Shown: positions 8,448 through 17,263 of the stretch, one piece after another
Layout: every line of letters begins with the position of its first letter
Position numbering within the stretch: position 1 is the first letter of the stretch
Made by a program: the position numbers and the translations under genes
The notes under the pieces: generated by a model
Seen by the model: only the letters and a program-made list of their open reading frames with translations
Told to the model about the DNA's origin: nothing
Databases searched by the model: none
Assembly: GCF_009647655.1 (NCBI RefSeq)
Contig: NZ_WJFD01000001.1
Span: 682,001-746,000 of the forward strand
Length of the DNA: 64,000 nucleotides
Direction: 5' to 3'
From: Chitinophaga sp. SYP-B3965
Lineage (GTDB): Bacteria; Bacteroidota; Bacteroidia; Chitinophagales; Chitinophagaceae

Positions 8448-9215
8448 ATGGAAAAACGTAAGATCATTGAGGTGAGAGACCTGGTAAAACAGTATGGGGA
8501 CTTCACCGCTGTGAAAGGGATCAGTTTTGATGTGTATGAAAATGAGGTGTTCGGCCTCCTTGGGCCTAACGGCGCCGGGAAGTCCACCACCCTGGAGATC
8601 ATTGAAACCCTCCGGCAGAAAACATCGGGAACGGTGATCGTGGACGGGTACAACCTGGATGAAGATCCGGAAGCGATCAAGAAGATCATCGGCGTGCAGC
8701 TGCAAACTGCCGGATATTACCCCGGCCTGAACCTCATAGAACTGATAGAAATGTTCGGCGGCCTCTATAATAAAAAAGTGGACCCGAAGGCTTTGCTGAA
8801 AGAGTTTAACCTGGAGGATAAAGCCACCGCTAAGTTCAAATCCCTCTCCGGTGGCCAGAAGCAACGTTTTTCCATCGCTACCACCCTGATCAACAAACCC
8901 CGGATCATTTTCCTGGACGAGCCCACTACGGGGCTGGACCCGCAGGCCCGCCGCAATCTCTGGACGCTGATCCAGCAGGTACGCGCACAGGGCACTACGG
9001 TAGTGATCACCACGCACTATATGGATGAAGCAGAGTTCCTGTGCGACCGTTGTGCTATAGTGGACAGTGGTAAGGTCATTGCACTGGATACCCCGGATGC
9101 GCTGATCGATCAATTGGTGGCAGGTGGTTTTGAAAGAAAAAAGGAAGTGAAGCAGGCGAACCTGGAAGATGTGTTCATTCATATGACAGGTAAAGATCTC
9201 CGTGAAAATTCATAA
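8448..9215 (+). CDS. ABC transporter ATP-binding protein (exporter type)
   Basis: This 255-residue ATPase has Walker A GPNGAGKST (39-47), signature LSGGQKQR (133-140), Walker B FLDEPTTGLD (155-164) and the switch His of TTHYMDEA. The subfamily is the CcmA/DrrA-like group that energises ABC-2 exporters. No permease gene lies in the window. The next gene starts seven bases downstream and encodes a DinB-fold enzyme instead, so the membrane partner must be elsewhere on the chromosome. Substrate unknown. Confidence 0.9.
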   Translation: MEKRKIIEVRDLVKQYGDFTAVKGISFDVYENEVFGLLGPNGAGKSTTLEIIETLRQKTSGTVIVDGYNLDEDPEAIKKIIGVQLQTAGYYPGLNLIELIEMFGGLYNKKVDPKALLKEFNLEDKATAKFKSLSGGQKQRFSIATTLINKPRIIFLDEPTTGLDPQARRNLWTLIQQVRAQGTTVVITTHYMDEAEFLCDRCAIVDSGKVIALDTPDALIDQLVAGGFERKKEVKQANLEDVFIHMTGKDLRENS

Positions 9216-9222
9216 CTGATAT

Positions 9223-9753
9223 ATGGAAGACTTACGCTTTCCCATTGGCCCATTTGAAGCGCCAGCCATGGTTAATGCAGAGATGCGCAAAAGACTGATC
9301 AACGATATCCGTTACCTGCCTTCGCTGGTGGAAATAGCCGTACAAACGCTGGACGCCCATCAGCTGGAAACCCCTTACCGGCCTGGTGGCTGGACGGTTG
9401 CACAAGTGGTGCACCATGTAGCAGATTCACATATGAACGGCTTTACCCGGGTTAAACTGGCGCTCACAGAAGATAATCCTACCATCAAGCCATACGACCA
9501 GGAAGCCTGGGCGGAACTGGCGGATGTACAACATACACCCATCAATGTTTCCATCACTTTGCTGCATGCATTACATGCACGCTGGGTGGCGGTGCTGGAA
9601 CATATGGAAGCAAGGGACTGGGACCGTACCTTTTTTCATCCCGGTAACAATGCCTCTTACGATCTTTCAACACATTTAGCCAATTACGCCTGGCATGGTT
9701 TACATCACCTCGCTCATATTGAACGCCTGAAAGAGCGGGAAGGATGGAAGTGA
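9223..9753 (+). CDS. DinB/YfiT-fold metal-dependent hydrolase, bacillithiol transferase-like
   Basis: The protein is 176 residues long and close to the YfiT/BstA family throughout: FPIGPFEAP at the N-terminus, GGWTVAQVVHHVADSH (about 55-70) and WHGLHHLAHIERL near the C-terminus. Likely metal ligands are His64 or His65, His161 and His165, the last two in the H-x3-H spacing of this fold. Family members attach bacillithiol to toxic electrophiles. A bacillithiol-biosynthesis deacetylase gene (25554-26282) in the same window makes that role plausible. It sits in a three-gene plus-strand run with an ABC ATPase (7-base gap) and a Nudix hydrolase. Confidence 0.82.
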   Translation: MEDLRFPIGPFEAPAMVNAEMRKRLINDIRYLPSLVEIAVQTLDAHQLETPYRPGGWTVAQVVHHVADSHMNGFTRVKLALTEDNPTIKPYDQEAWAELADVQHTPINVSITLLHALHARWVAVLEHMEARDWDRTFFHPGNNASYDLSTHLANYAWHGLHHLAHIERLKEREGWK

Positions 9754-9768
9754 GTTAATTTGAAGAAT

Positions 9769-10332
9769 ATGGAATGGAAATTATTATCATCAGAATACCT
9801 GCATAAAGAACCCTGGTTAACCTTAAGAAGGGACAGGTGTGTTTTGGCAGATGGCAGGATCGTTGATCCTTATTACGTGCTGGAGTATCCTGACTGGGCC
9901 AATGCAATGGCAATTACAGAAGATAACAAAGTGATCCTGATCCGGCAATACCGTCATGCTATCGGGAAAGTGCTGCTGGAAATACCCGGTGGTGTATTAG
10001 ATGCAACGGATGCTACGCCGGAAGAAGGAATGAAGCGGGAATTGCTGGAAGAAACAGGTTATGCTTTCTCCGAAATACACAACATGGGAGTGGTGGCACC
10101 GAATCCTTCTACCAGTACCAACCTCACGCATATGTTCCTCGCTACAGGCGGGAAAAAAGTGCAGGAGCAGCAGTTAGATCACAATGAAGAGATCGAAGTG
10201 TTGCTGGTGGATATAGCAGAAGTAGAGCAGTTGTTGAGAGATCACAAGTTCCTGCAAAGCCTGCATGTGTCCTGCCTCTTTTATGGCCTGCAGAAATACA
10301 GGGAACTTAAAGCGGCACCTCTCCCACAATAA
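9769..10332 (+). CDS. Nudix hydrolase, ADP-ribose pyrophosphatase-like
   Basis: ATG at 9769 gives 187 residues; TTG at 9760 is a less likely start. The Nudix region reads GGVLDATDATPEE then KRELLEETG. The REL-EETG half is intact, but the first half has one extra residue and Asp where the box usually has Glu. The preceding RQYRHAIGKVLLEIPGG is typical of ADP-ribose and GDP-mannose pyrophosphatases (NudF/NudK type). It probably cleaves nucleoside diphosphate sugars. The last 26 bases overlap the end of the convergent folC gene. Confidence 0.88.
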   Translation: MEWKLLSSEYLHKEPWLTLRRDRCVLADGRIVDPYYVLEYPDWANAMAITEDNKVILIRQYRHAIGKVLLEIPGGVLDATDATPEEGMKRELLEETGYAFSEIHNMGVVAPNPSTSTNLTHMFLATGGKKVQEQQLDHNEEIEVLLVDIAEVEQLLRDHKFLQSLHVSCLFYGLQKYRELKAAPLPQ

Positions 10333-11596
10333 ATACACTACCGCATACCAGCACCATATCATCCGGCGCTGCATGTTGCTGCGCAGCTTTATATGCTGTG
10401 GGAACATCCGGGTAGGCATTGCCCTGTAAGCCGGTGGTGTGCGCTATTTGCAGGAGGTCCGTTTCCGGCAGGGCGCGGGGGATCTGTGCTTTGGTGAAAT
10501 AATAAGTGGCATGGGCAGGCAATTGTTTTAAAGCTGCTGCCACATCTTTATCTTTTACAAATCCTATTACAATGTGCAGGCGTTTATATTGTACTAAAGC
10601 CAGCTGTTCCAGGATAGCCCTGATACCTGCTTCGTTGTGGCCTACATCCAATACCGTATAAGGGTGTTCTTTTACTACTTCCCATCTTCCTCCAAGACCT
10701 GTGAGTTGTTTCACTTTGGATAAAGCGGTGCTGATATGTTCCGGGCTGATCTTCCAGCCAATTTGTTGCAATATTTGTATGGCGGTGAGCACACCCAGTA
10801 TATTCCTTTCCTGGTAGCGGCCGGGGAGGTCTAATACCAGTGGGTATAATGCGCCGCTTAAGAGGTCCTTTGCAGTGACCTGTAAAAGTGCAACGCCTGG
10901 TTCATCGTGAATGATCTGCCAGTCCTGGTCTGCAAAGCGGATAGGTGCATGGCGGAGGTCTGCTGTTTCTGTAAACACATGTTTTACTTCTTCCTGTGTT
11001 TCACTGATCACTACAGGTACATCTGGTTTAATGATCCCTGCTTTTTCATATGCAATTAAAGGCAGTGTGTCTCCGAGGATGTTCATGTGATCATAACTGA
11101 TATTGGTGATCACAGAGAGGATAGGGGTGATGATGTTGGTGCTGTCCAAACGGCCACCCAGTCCGGTTTCTATAATGGCAATATCTACTTTTTCTTCTGC
11201 AAAATATTCAAAGGCGATGGCCACCGTTACTTCAAAGAAAGAAGGCTGGATGATATCCAGTGCAGGCTGCATGCGTTGTACAAATTGCGTCACCACTTCT
11301 TCAGGGATCATAGCACCATTGATGCGGATGCGTTCCCTGAAATCATGCAGGTGCGGAGAAGTGTACAGGCCTGTTTTGTATCCTGCCTGTTGCAGGATGG
11401 CGCTGAGCATATGGCTGGTAGAGCCTTTGCCATTGGTGCCGGCAATATGTACAGAAGGGAATTTTGTTTCAGGATGCTCCAGTATACCGCATAACTCACG
11501 GATATTGAGCAGGTCATTCTTTAATGCCGAAGCCCCCACTTTACTGAACATGGGTAACTGGCTGTACAGGTATTCGATGGTTTGCTGATAGTTCAT
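10307..11596 (-). CDS. folC: Folylpolyglutamate synthase / dihydrofolate synthase
   Basis: The 429-residue Mur-ligase-family protein carries the P-loop GTNGKGST (53-60), the following TSPHLHDFRERIRING and the DVGHNEAG segment of the C-terminal domain. It adds glutamate to dihydropteroate and then to folates, in the cytoplasm. It is the last gene of a minus-strand run: the stop of the DUF5723 gene is nine bases before its start. Its 3' end overlaps the Nudix gene tail to tail, so the two messages share 26 antisense bases. Confidence 0.95.
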   Translation of the reverse strand: MNYQQTIEYLYSQLPMFSKVGASALKNDLLNIRELCGILEHPETKFPSVHIAGTNGKGSTSHMLSAILQQAGYKTGLYTSPHLHDFRERIRINGAMIPEEVVTQFVQRMQPALDIIQPSFFEVTVAIAFEYFAEEKVDIAIIETGLGGRLDSTNIITPILSVITNISYDHMNILGDTLPLIAYEKAGIIKPDVPVVISETQEEVKHVFTETADLRHAPIRFADQDWQIIHDEPGVALLQVTAKDLLSGALYPLVLDLPGRYQERNILGVLTAIQILQQIGWKISPEHISTALSKVKQLTGLGGRWEVVKEHPYTVLDVGHNEAGIRAILEQLALVQYKRLHIVIGFVKDKDVAAALKQLPAHATYYFTKAQIPRALPETDLLQIAHTTGLQGNAYPDVPTAYKAAQQHAAPDDMVLVCGSVFIVGEVPL

Positions 11597-11605
11597 GGTG
11601 CCTTG

Positions 11606-13096
11606 CTATGGTACGGATGGGCAACCGAGATTATTCCTCCGTTTACGGAAGATGCCTCCGTTGCCTTTATCCCAACTTCCTCTGTTAAAGTGGATGGGAA
11701 TTAAACGCAAAGCTACGAATACATCTGCATGATTGATACTGCTGCGCACAAGGTTTGAAAAGAGGCTGGCAGAACCGATCACCAAAGGCCCGGCACGTAA
11801 GCCCAGCCCTGCATCCGCCTGGCCGTACTGGTTCACAGAAATGGGTAAGTAAGCCCCAAAATGTTCTGTTTCATAACGGGGCGTAACCAGTAATTGTGTG
11901 AGTGCATGCGTCTTGTCATCATCCTTCTTTCCGCTCAGTAAACCGATCGTAGCGCTGGCGCTTATAAAGAAACGGCCATCGATATTGTAATCCGCCATGA
12001 GGTTCACGGAGGTAGGCAGGTTCATGAAGAATTTATCAGTTGAATCAATTTGCGCGTGTTCAAATTGACTCCTCAGGCGCCGGGCGTATTGAGAAATGCT
12101 TTCACCTTTTCTTTTTTCCAGCAGGAAAGCATCATAATCCTGCACCCGCATATCCAGGTCTGCAGTATACGGTGATCTGTTATAACTGATGCCGCCGATA
12201 TCTACAACAGATACGCCTATACGTGCTTTCCATGTATCTGCATCAGGGTTCCAGGTATCATCTTCATAATAGCTGCCAAAACCATCAGAATCAGGCCGCC
12301 ATTCATAGATCACACCCACGTCTGCACCAATGCCGGGGTTTTGAAAAGGACTATAGAGTGAACCGAAGCTGCCATCCCAGGCATCCATCTCTGCATTGTA
12401 AGCGTAATTCAGTTTTCCGCTATTGATATCTATCCTGCTCCTGTTCTCATACACAAAGGAACCATCCCTGCCTACTGCAGATCCTGCTGCCTGCCCGCCA
12501 AGATATTTTAAGGTAATACCACCTTTCCAGCGGTGATCGCCAACGTCTCTGAACACCTTTGCATAGGTGAAGCCAAATTCATTCCATGCATGACCATACG
12601 CCCCGCCATAGCTATCCGCCAATATTCGGTTGTAATAATTAGCGGGAGGAAAACCAAGGGCAAAGAAATTGGCTGTAGGTGTTTGCATGTTCCCCCCATT
12701 GAAGGATGCACGTACCCGCCAGGTGAAAGCAATGGATTGCGTTTCATCGATGGAATAGAGCGCAGAAGGTAACATGATATCTACACTGCCCCAGGCATGT
12801 TGCTGATTTTTGGAGAGCGTATCAGGGAACCAGTCCACAAACCTTTTCAGGGAATCGCCGGAGAGGAGGGAGGCTTTGTTGAATTTCATGTAAGTATTGC
12901 CACCGTTGGCACTCAGGCCTGCAATGTTCACATCCCAGCGGTATCTGCTGCCTGCTGCACTGGCTGGGTTGAAAGGAACCGCATGAATACCGGCATATTG
13001 ACTGGTGTGATAACCGGGGAATGTTTGCGCCTGCAGAGAGGTCGCAACCAATAAACCCACTATCAGCAGTAACAAACTGTATCGGTGTTGGAGCAT
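11606..13096 (-). CDS. DUF5723 family outer-membrane protein
   Basis: The 496-residue protein has a signal peptide (about 1-23, ending SLQAQ) and begins its mature part with FPGYHTSQYAGIHAVPFNPA, typical of DUF5723 proteins of Bacteroidota. The rest alternates aromatic and polar residues with many Gly/Tyr pairs, as expected for an outer-membrane beta-barrel (resembling PorP/SprF or OmpP1-like porins). The function is unknown. It lies between a TonB-like gene upstream (68-base gap) and folC downstream (9-base gap). Confidence 0.72.
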   Translation of the reverse strand: MLQHRYSLLLLIVGLLVATSLQAQTFPGYHTSQYAGIHAVPFNPASAAGSRYRWDVNIAGLSANGGNTYMKFNKASLLSGDSLKRFVDWFPDTLSKNQQHAWGSVDIMLPSALYSIDETQSIAFTWRVRASFNGGNMQTPTANFFALGFPPANYYNRILADSYGGAYGHAWNEFGFTYAKVFRDVGDHRWKGGITLKYLGGQAAGSAVGRDGSFVYENRSRIDINSGKLNYAYNAEMDAWDGSFGSLYSPFQNPGIGADVGVIYEWRPDSDGFGSYYEDDTWNPDADTWKARIGVSVVDIGGISYNRSPYTADLDMRVQDYDAFLLEKRKGESISQYARRLRSQFEHAQIDSTDKFFMNLPTSVNLMADYNIDGRFFISASATIGLLSGKKDDDKTHALTQLLVTPRYETEHFGAYLPISVNQYGQADAGLGLRAGPLVIGSASLFSNLVRSSINHADVFVALRLIPIHFNRGSWDKGNGGIFRKRRNNLGCPSVP

Positions 13097-13164
13097 AGCT
13101 TCGTCGTAGGAGTGATTAATAATAACGGGAAACCGGGCAAAATATTCTGTCCGGTCTTGTTATC

Positions 13165-14055
13165 TTATTGTGCTTTGAAATAAAAACGGATGGGCCCGAA
13201 TTGTTCTTCCGGTGCATCCGCGCTGGCATTATATTTTAATCGCTTAGCGGCATCAATGGCAATCCGTATTGCCTGCGGGTTGTTGATCGTTGAATTCTTT
13301 AAGGTATAGGTTGCATTCGTCACATTGCCTTCACGATCTACTTTTATATTCACTGCTACATAGCCGGTTTCATTTCCATCCCAGCTAACAGCGGGACGGT
13401 TCATCAGGTTCCTGCCCCTGATGTTGAAATTAGAAGCGCCTCTTCCTGCACCGGGTGTACCGGTATAACCTGTTGCATTAGGATCTCCGCCTATCACACC
13501 ACGATCTCCGGGGCGGCCGGTATTCCCTTCTCCTGTAGAATTATTACTACCATTGGCGCCGTTACCACTGTTGGCACTATTGGAAGTGCCGCCGGCGAAT
13601 ACAGCCTTCGGTACCGGTTTAGGTGCAGGAGGAGTGGGGGCGGGCGGTTGCACAGCCTTTGGCTTAGGCGTTTTTTCTGGCTTAACGTCTAAGGTTTTGG
13701 CAATCTCTTTTGGTTTAGGAGCAGGTTTAACAGGTTTGGCCACTTCCGGTGCATCTTCTTCATTCTGTGTGGCCAGTTCTTCTGTATTACCTTCTGTTTT
13801 ATCTGGTGCGGGTGAATTTTGCGGAGCAGATGGTACCGGCTGGCTGGCAGCAGGCGGATTTGGATTGAGGGGTTGTTCATCTCCCATTCCATCATCAGTA
13901 GTACCCAGGTTCACTTCCATACCCATGTCCTGATCAGGCAATGGGGGCGGAGCTGAGAAACCGATCAGGAACAACGCTACGAGTAATAACGCATGCACTG
14001 TGATAGTTACACCCAGCGCTTTAAGATTCTTTCCTTGTTGCTTTTGATCTGCCAT
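13165..14055 (-). CDS. TonB-family energy transducer
   Basis: The 296-residue protein has one membrane segment near residues 14-34, a long Pro/Ala/Lys-rich periplasmic spacer (about 35-150), a Gly/Asn/Ser-rich stretch (about 153-185), and a C-terminal TonB_C-like domain (about 220-296) ending in FGPIRFYFKAQ. This layout fits a TonB protein that carries proton-motive energy to outer-membrane transporters. No ExbB or ExbD gene is in the window. It is the first gene of a run with DUF5723 and folC. The SusC transporter at 34-37 kb could be one of its clients, but that is not shown. Confidence 0.82.
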   Translation of the reverse strand: MADQKQQGKNLKALGVTITVHALLLVALFLIGFSAPPPLPDQDMGMEVNLGTTDDGMGDEQPLNPNPPAASQPVPSAPQNSPAPDKTEGNTEELATQNEEDAPEVAKPVKPAPKPKEIAKTLDVKPEKTPKPKAVQPPAPTPPAPKPVPKAVFAGGTSNSANSGNGANGSNNSTGEGNTGRPGDRGVIGGDPNATGYTGTPGAGRGASNFNIRGRNLMNRPAVSWDGNETGYVAVNIKVDREGNVTNATYTLKNSTINNPQAIRIAIDAAKRLKYNASADAPEEQFGPIRFYFKAQ

Positions 14056-14062
14056 CTTGTTC

Positions 14063-14070
14063 CAAAGTTA
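14063..14070 (-). promoter_or_regulatory. -7 box of the tonB-like operon
   Basis: On the minus strand the bases read TAACTTTG, matching TAnnTTTG. The box ends seven bases before the start codon at 14055, so transcription would begin at or next to the ATG, giving a leaderless or nearly leaderless message. No -33 TTTG is seen at the usual distance. Confidence 0.4.
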
Positions 14071-14184
14071 ATATTTTTTTGTTACGGGTTATCCTTTATC
14101 CCTGCGTGATAATATGTTAAATCTTATTGATCACTTTACATTTGGTAGTTGATAGATGGATGTTTAGCTTCGATTCCATAAATT

Positions 14185-15411
14185 ATGTTCAACCAAACGC
14201 TATCGCTTTACAAAAATGCCTACGGGGGCATCTCAAAACCCATATGGTGGCTGGCATCTGTGTTGCTGATCAACCGGAGCGGCACCATGGTGATCCCTTT
14301 CTTAACGGTTTACCTTACGTTTGAATTGCATTTTCCACTGGAACAAGCCGGATTTGCGATCACGATATACGGTATCGGTGCTATAGCAGGGGCTGTACTC
14401 GGTGGAAAATTATCAGACAAACTGGGCTTTTATCCTATTCAGTTCTGGAGCCTGGTGCTCAATGGAGTGATGTTCATTCTTTTGGGCCAGATGCGCACTT
14501 TCCCGAACATTGCCATTACCATCTTTATACTTGGCCTGGTAGGCGAAGCTTTCAGGCCGGCCAATGCTGCAGCAGTAGTGCATTATAGTGATGAATCCAG
14601 CAGGTTGCGTTCCTATTCCCTCATCCGCCTGGCTGTTAATATGGGTTGGGCAGTGGGCCCCGCTGTAGGTGGTTTGCTGGCGAGCTTCAATTATAATTTA
14701 TTATTCTGGGCAGATGGCATCACCTGTATCGGCGCTGCTTTATTATTGCGGACAGTACTTAAACCAGTACATGGCCCTGTGAAGAAAGCGGTTTTGGTAA
14801 AAACAGAAAAGGGCACCGGCTCCGCTTACCGGGATGGCAGGTATCTTTTCTTCATCATCCTGGTGATGCTGAATGGCGTTTGCCTGTTCCAGATGTTCAA
14901 TATCGTTCCGGTGTTCTTTAAAGAAGAAATGCGAATGTCTGAAGCGCTGATCGGATTGAGTATGTCTGTGAATGGCGTGGCGATTGCGCTGGTGGAAATG
15001 ATCCTGGTATATAAACTGGAGAATAAGCGGCCGGATGTGTTGTACATCAGTTACGGTGTGATCATGATGGGCGTTTCTTACCTGGTCTTTAATATATTCC
15101 CGCCTTATGTATTTGTAGCATTTATTTTCATGCTGTTCTTTACACTGGCAGAAATGCTCACCATGCCTTTCATGAATAATTTCTGGATACATCGCAGCCA
15201 GGACCATAACCGCGGAGAGTATGCAGGTTTGTACACCGTTGCCTATTGCGTATCCACGATCATTGCACCCACTTTAGGCGCATATGTGGTAAAGCATCTG
15301 GGCTATACCAACTGGTGGTATACCGTGAGCGCCATTTGCCTGCTTACTTTTATCGGATTCAGGTTATTGCTGCCTAAACATGTGCAAAGTCCATCTCATA
15401 ATTCCCATTGA
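14185..15411 (+). CDS. MFS transporter, MdtH-like
   Basis: The 408-residue protein is hydrophobic throughout, with about 12 predicted membrane helices. The early segment LLINRSGTMVIPFLTVYL, the loop GGKLSDKLGF and the RPANAAA / RLAVNMGWAVGPAVGG motifs resemble the MdtH-like drug exporter subfamily. The substrate cannot be told. The last 38 bases overlap the convergent radical SAM gene. The start at ATG 14185 matches the usual amphipathic beginning of the family. Confidence 0.87.
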   Translation: MFNQTLSLYKNAYGGISKPIWWLASVLLINRSGTMVIPFLTVYLTFELHFPLEQAGFAITIYGIGAIAGAVLGGKLSDKLGFYPIQFWSLVLNGVMFILLGQMRTFPNIAITIFILGLVGEAFRPANAAAVVHYSDESSRLRSYSLIRLAVNMGWAVGPAVGGLLASFNYNLLFWADGITCIGAALLLRTVLKPVHGPVKKAVLVKTEKGTGSAYRDGRYLFFIILVMLNGVCLFQMFNIVPVFFKEEMRMSEALIGLSMSVNGVAIALVEMILVYKLENKRPDVLYISYGVIMMGVSYLVFNIFPPYVFVAFIFMLFFTLAEMLTMPFMNNFWIHRSQDHNRGEYAGLYTVAYCVSTIIAPTLGAYVVKHLGYTNWWYTVSAICLLTFIGFRLLLPKHVQSPSHNSH

Positions 15412-16669
15412 TCCTTTCTATAGGCGGGTTGAAATAACCGAATTTCAGATCAGGGAATTCTTCCCTTAATAATTCGATCATTTGTTTCATACCCAGGCAC
15501 TCACCGGTTTCTGTAACACCGATCTTGCCAAGGTACCAATCCGGATCAATGTTGAAACTGCGCCACTGGATCATGCTTAATCCTGTTTCGCGGATCAGTT
15601 CCCTGAGTGCTTCATATTCTTCCACGCTATCCGTCATACCGGGGAATACGAAGTAGTTGATGGAGGCCCAGCCACCGTGTTCGCGCACTACTTTAATGCT
15701 TTCCACGATGTCTCTGAAAGAGTAGTTATTAGGGCGGTAATAAGGCGTGTAGATGTGTTCACGAACAGAGTTGAGGCTCACGCGGATGCTGTTCATGCCT
15801 ACTTTGCAAAGCTCCCGTACTGCATTTGGTTTGCTGCCGTTCGTATTGATATTGATGCTTCCTTTGGAAGTATGTTTTCTTATTTCGATAATAGATTCGC
15901 GAATGGTTTCCCACATCAGCAAAGGTTCTCCTTCACATCCCTGGCCATAACTTACGATAGGGTAGGGTGCTGTTTCCAGGTGTGGTACCGTGAATTCCAC
16001 GATCTCTGCAGCAGTAGGTTTGAAAGTAAGCCGGTCCTGCGGGGACACGATGGTTTCATCTTCCGGTTGAAAAGAGATACAACCCAGGCAGTTGGCATTA
16101 CAGGCAGGAGAAGTGGGGATAGGGCATTCCCATCTGCCAATGAAATAATTCCTCGCGGCCGGGCAGTGATACGTCAACGCGCAATTATTGGCGAGATGCT
16201 GCACCAGCCTGTTATGCGGATATGCCTCCACCATTTGCTCAACCCCAGCATGTACTTTCTTATCATCAAACCCTGCAGCTTCCTGGCGGATATCATTTTC
16301 AATCCGCATTGCGGGTACATAGAACTTATCATCAAACCATCCCGCAGCCACGTAACAGAATAAAGGAAGGGTAGGTGCATCTGGCGCTGTTTCAAATGCG
16401 GCGATGTAAAAGGCAGTGTGTGCAGGCGGTATGAAAGCCGCTACTGCCCAGCCTTTCTCACAAAGACGCATATCGCCGGTTTCCACATCTATACCTATGC
16501 CACGGCGGCCGGGCAGTTCATACAACTGTCCGCCATCCGGCAATTCGATCCATTCATCTTCAGGAATAGGCATGGCATCCCAGCCACTGCGGCCCACTAC
16601 GTAGAGAGACGTATCTTCAAAAATATTTCCCTTCCCGTCTGAATACAATATATATGGCGATACGTTCAT
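15374..16669 (-). CDS. Radical SAM enzyme of unassigned function
   Basis: The cluster motif CNANCLGC (Cys190, Cys194, Cys197) binds the [4Fe-4S] cluster that splits S-adenosylmethionine. It sits unusually deep: about 190 residues precede it, including a segment with several further cysteines (NCALTYHC, WECPIP). GEPLL and the NINTNGS strand follow as in the radical SAM barrel. Start ATG 16669 is one base after the stop of the upstream gene; an in-frame ATG at 16702 would overlap it by 32 bases. It is the third gene of a tight operon after a ureohydrolase and a membrane protein. The reaction is not known to me; peptide or cofactor modification is possible. Confidence 0.83.
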   Translation of the reverse strand: MNVSPYILYSDGKGNIFEDTSLYVVGRSGWDAMPIPEDEWIELPDGGQLYELPGRRGIGIDVETGDMRLCEKGWAVAAFIPPAHTAFYIAAFETAPDAPTLPLFCYVAAGWFDDKFYVPAMRIENDIRQEAAGFDDKKVHAGVEQMVEAYPHNRLVQHLANNCALTYHCPAARNYFIGRWECPIPTSPACNANCLGCISFQPEDETIVSPQDRLTFKPTAAEIVEFTVPHLETAPYPIVSYGQGCEGEPLLMWETIRESIIEIRKHTSKGSININTNGSKPNAVRELCKVGMNSIRVSLNSVREHIYTPYYRPNNYSFRDIVESIKVVREHGGWASINYFVFPGMTDSVEEYEALRELIRETGLSMIQWRSFNIDPDWYLGKIGVTETGECLGMKQMIELLREEFPDLKFGYFNPPIERINGNYEMDFAHV

Positions 16670-16670
16670 G

Positions 16671-17261
16671 TTATGATTGAGTCCGTTTTTCAAAGAAAGC
16701 ATTCATCTCTGCTGTTTTCAGCGGAGATATTTCATCCAGTATTTCCAGCTGCAGGATCTTGTTGTTTTTAAAGTCCAGCGTAAGCAGGTCATTCCGCAAA
16801 ATTACGTTTTTCATTTCGTTCCAGCCGGTACGGCGTTTGGAAAAGATGCCGGGGAGTGTGATCCCGGTGGTATCTATCTCAATGAAAGAGGGTTGCAGGA
16901 TCTTAAATTCCGCATAACCGATATAGGCCATGCCCAGCCCTGCCAGCAGCATCGTGAAGCCCACAATGGGTTGCAGGTGGGAGAGGAAGTATAAACATCC
17001 GCTCATCAGCGTGAAGGCCTGTAACATCCGTAGCAGGGAATTGGCTTCGCTGAGTTTGCGGATGTTCCGCATGAAAAAAGGAAAGGTGATGCTGGCCAGT
17101 CCCATGATCACAAAGAGGAAGGCGATCAGCCAGTTAGGGTCCTCCATCTTGTAGATACCGATCACGTTAAAGAGAAAGAGGATACCCACCATGCCATGCA
17201 TTACCGGCTGCAAACGCAGGCGTGTCATAGCATTGGGATGTAGTATTCTGAGTTTGTACAT
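16671..17261 (-). CDS. Hypothetical membrane protein with a PH-like C-terminus
   Basis: The 196 residues contain about four hydrophobic segments (about 20-37, 44-62, 82-96, 99-115), then a soluble part (125-196) with FIEIDTTGITLPGIFSKR and GWNEMKNVILRNDLLTLDF. That strand-rich pattern resembles the PH-like domains found after membrane segments in many Bacteroidota proteins. I cannot name a family. It lies two bases after the ureohydrolase gene and one base before the radical SAM gene, so the three are surely co-transcribed. Confidence 0.72.
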   Translation of the reverse strand: MYKLRILHPNAMTRLRLQPVMHGMVGILFLFNVIGIYKMEDPNWLIAFLFVIMGLASITFPFFMRNIRKLSEANSLLRMLQAFTLMSGCLYFLSHLQPIVGFTMLLAGLGMAYIGYAEFKILQPSFIEIDTTGITLPGIFSKRRTGWNEMKNVILRNDLLTLDFKNNKILQLEILDEISPLKTAEMNAFFEKRTQS

Positions 17262-17263
17262 TT

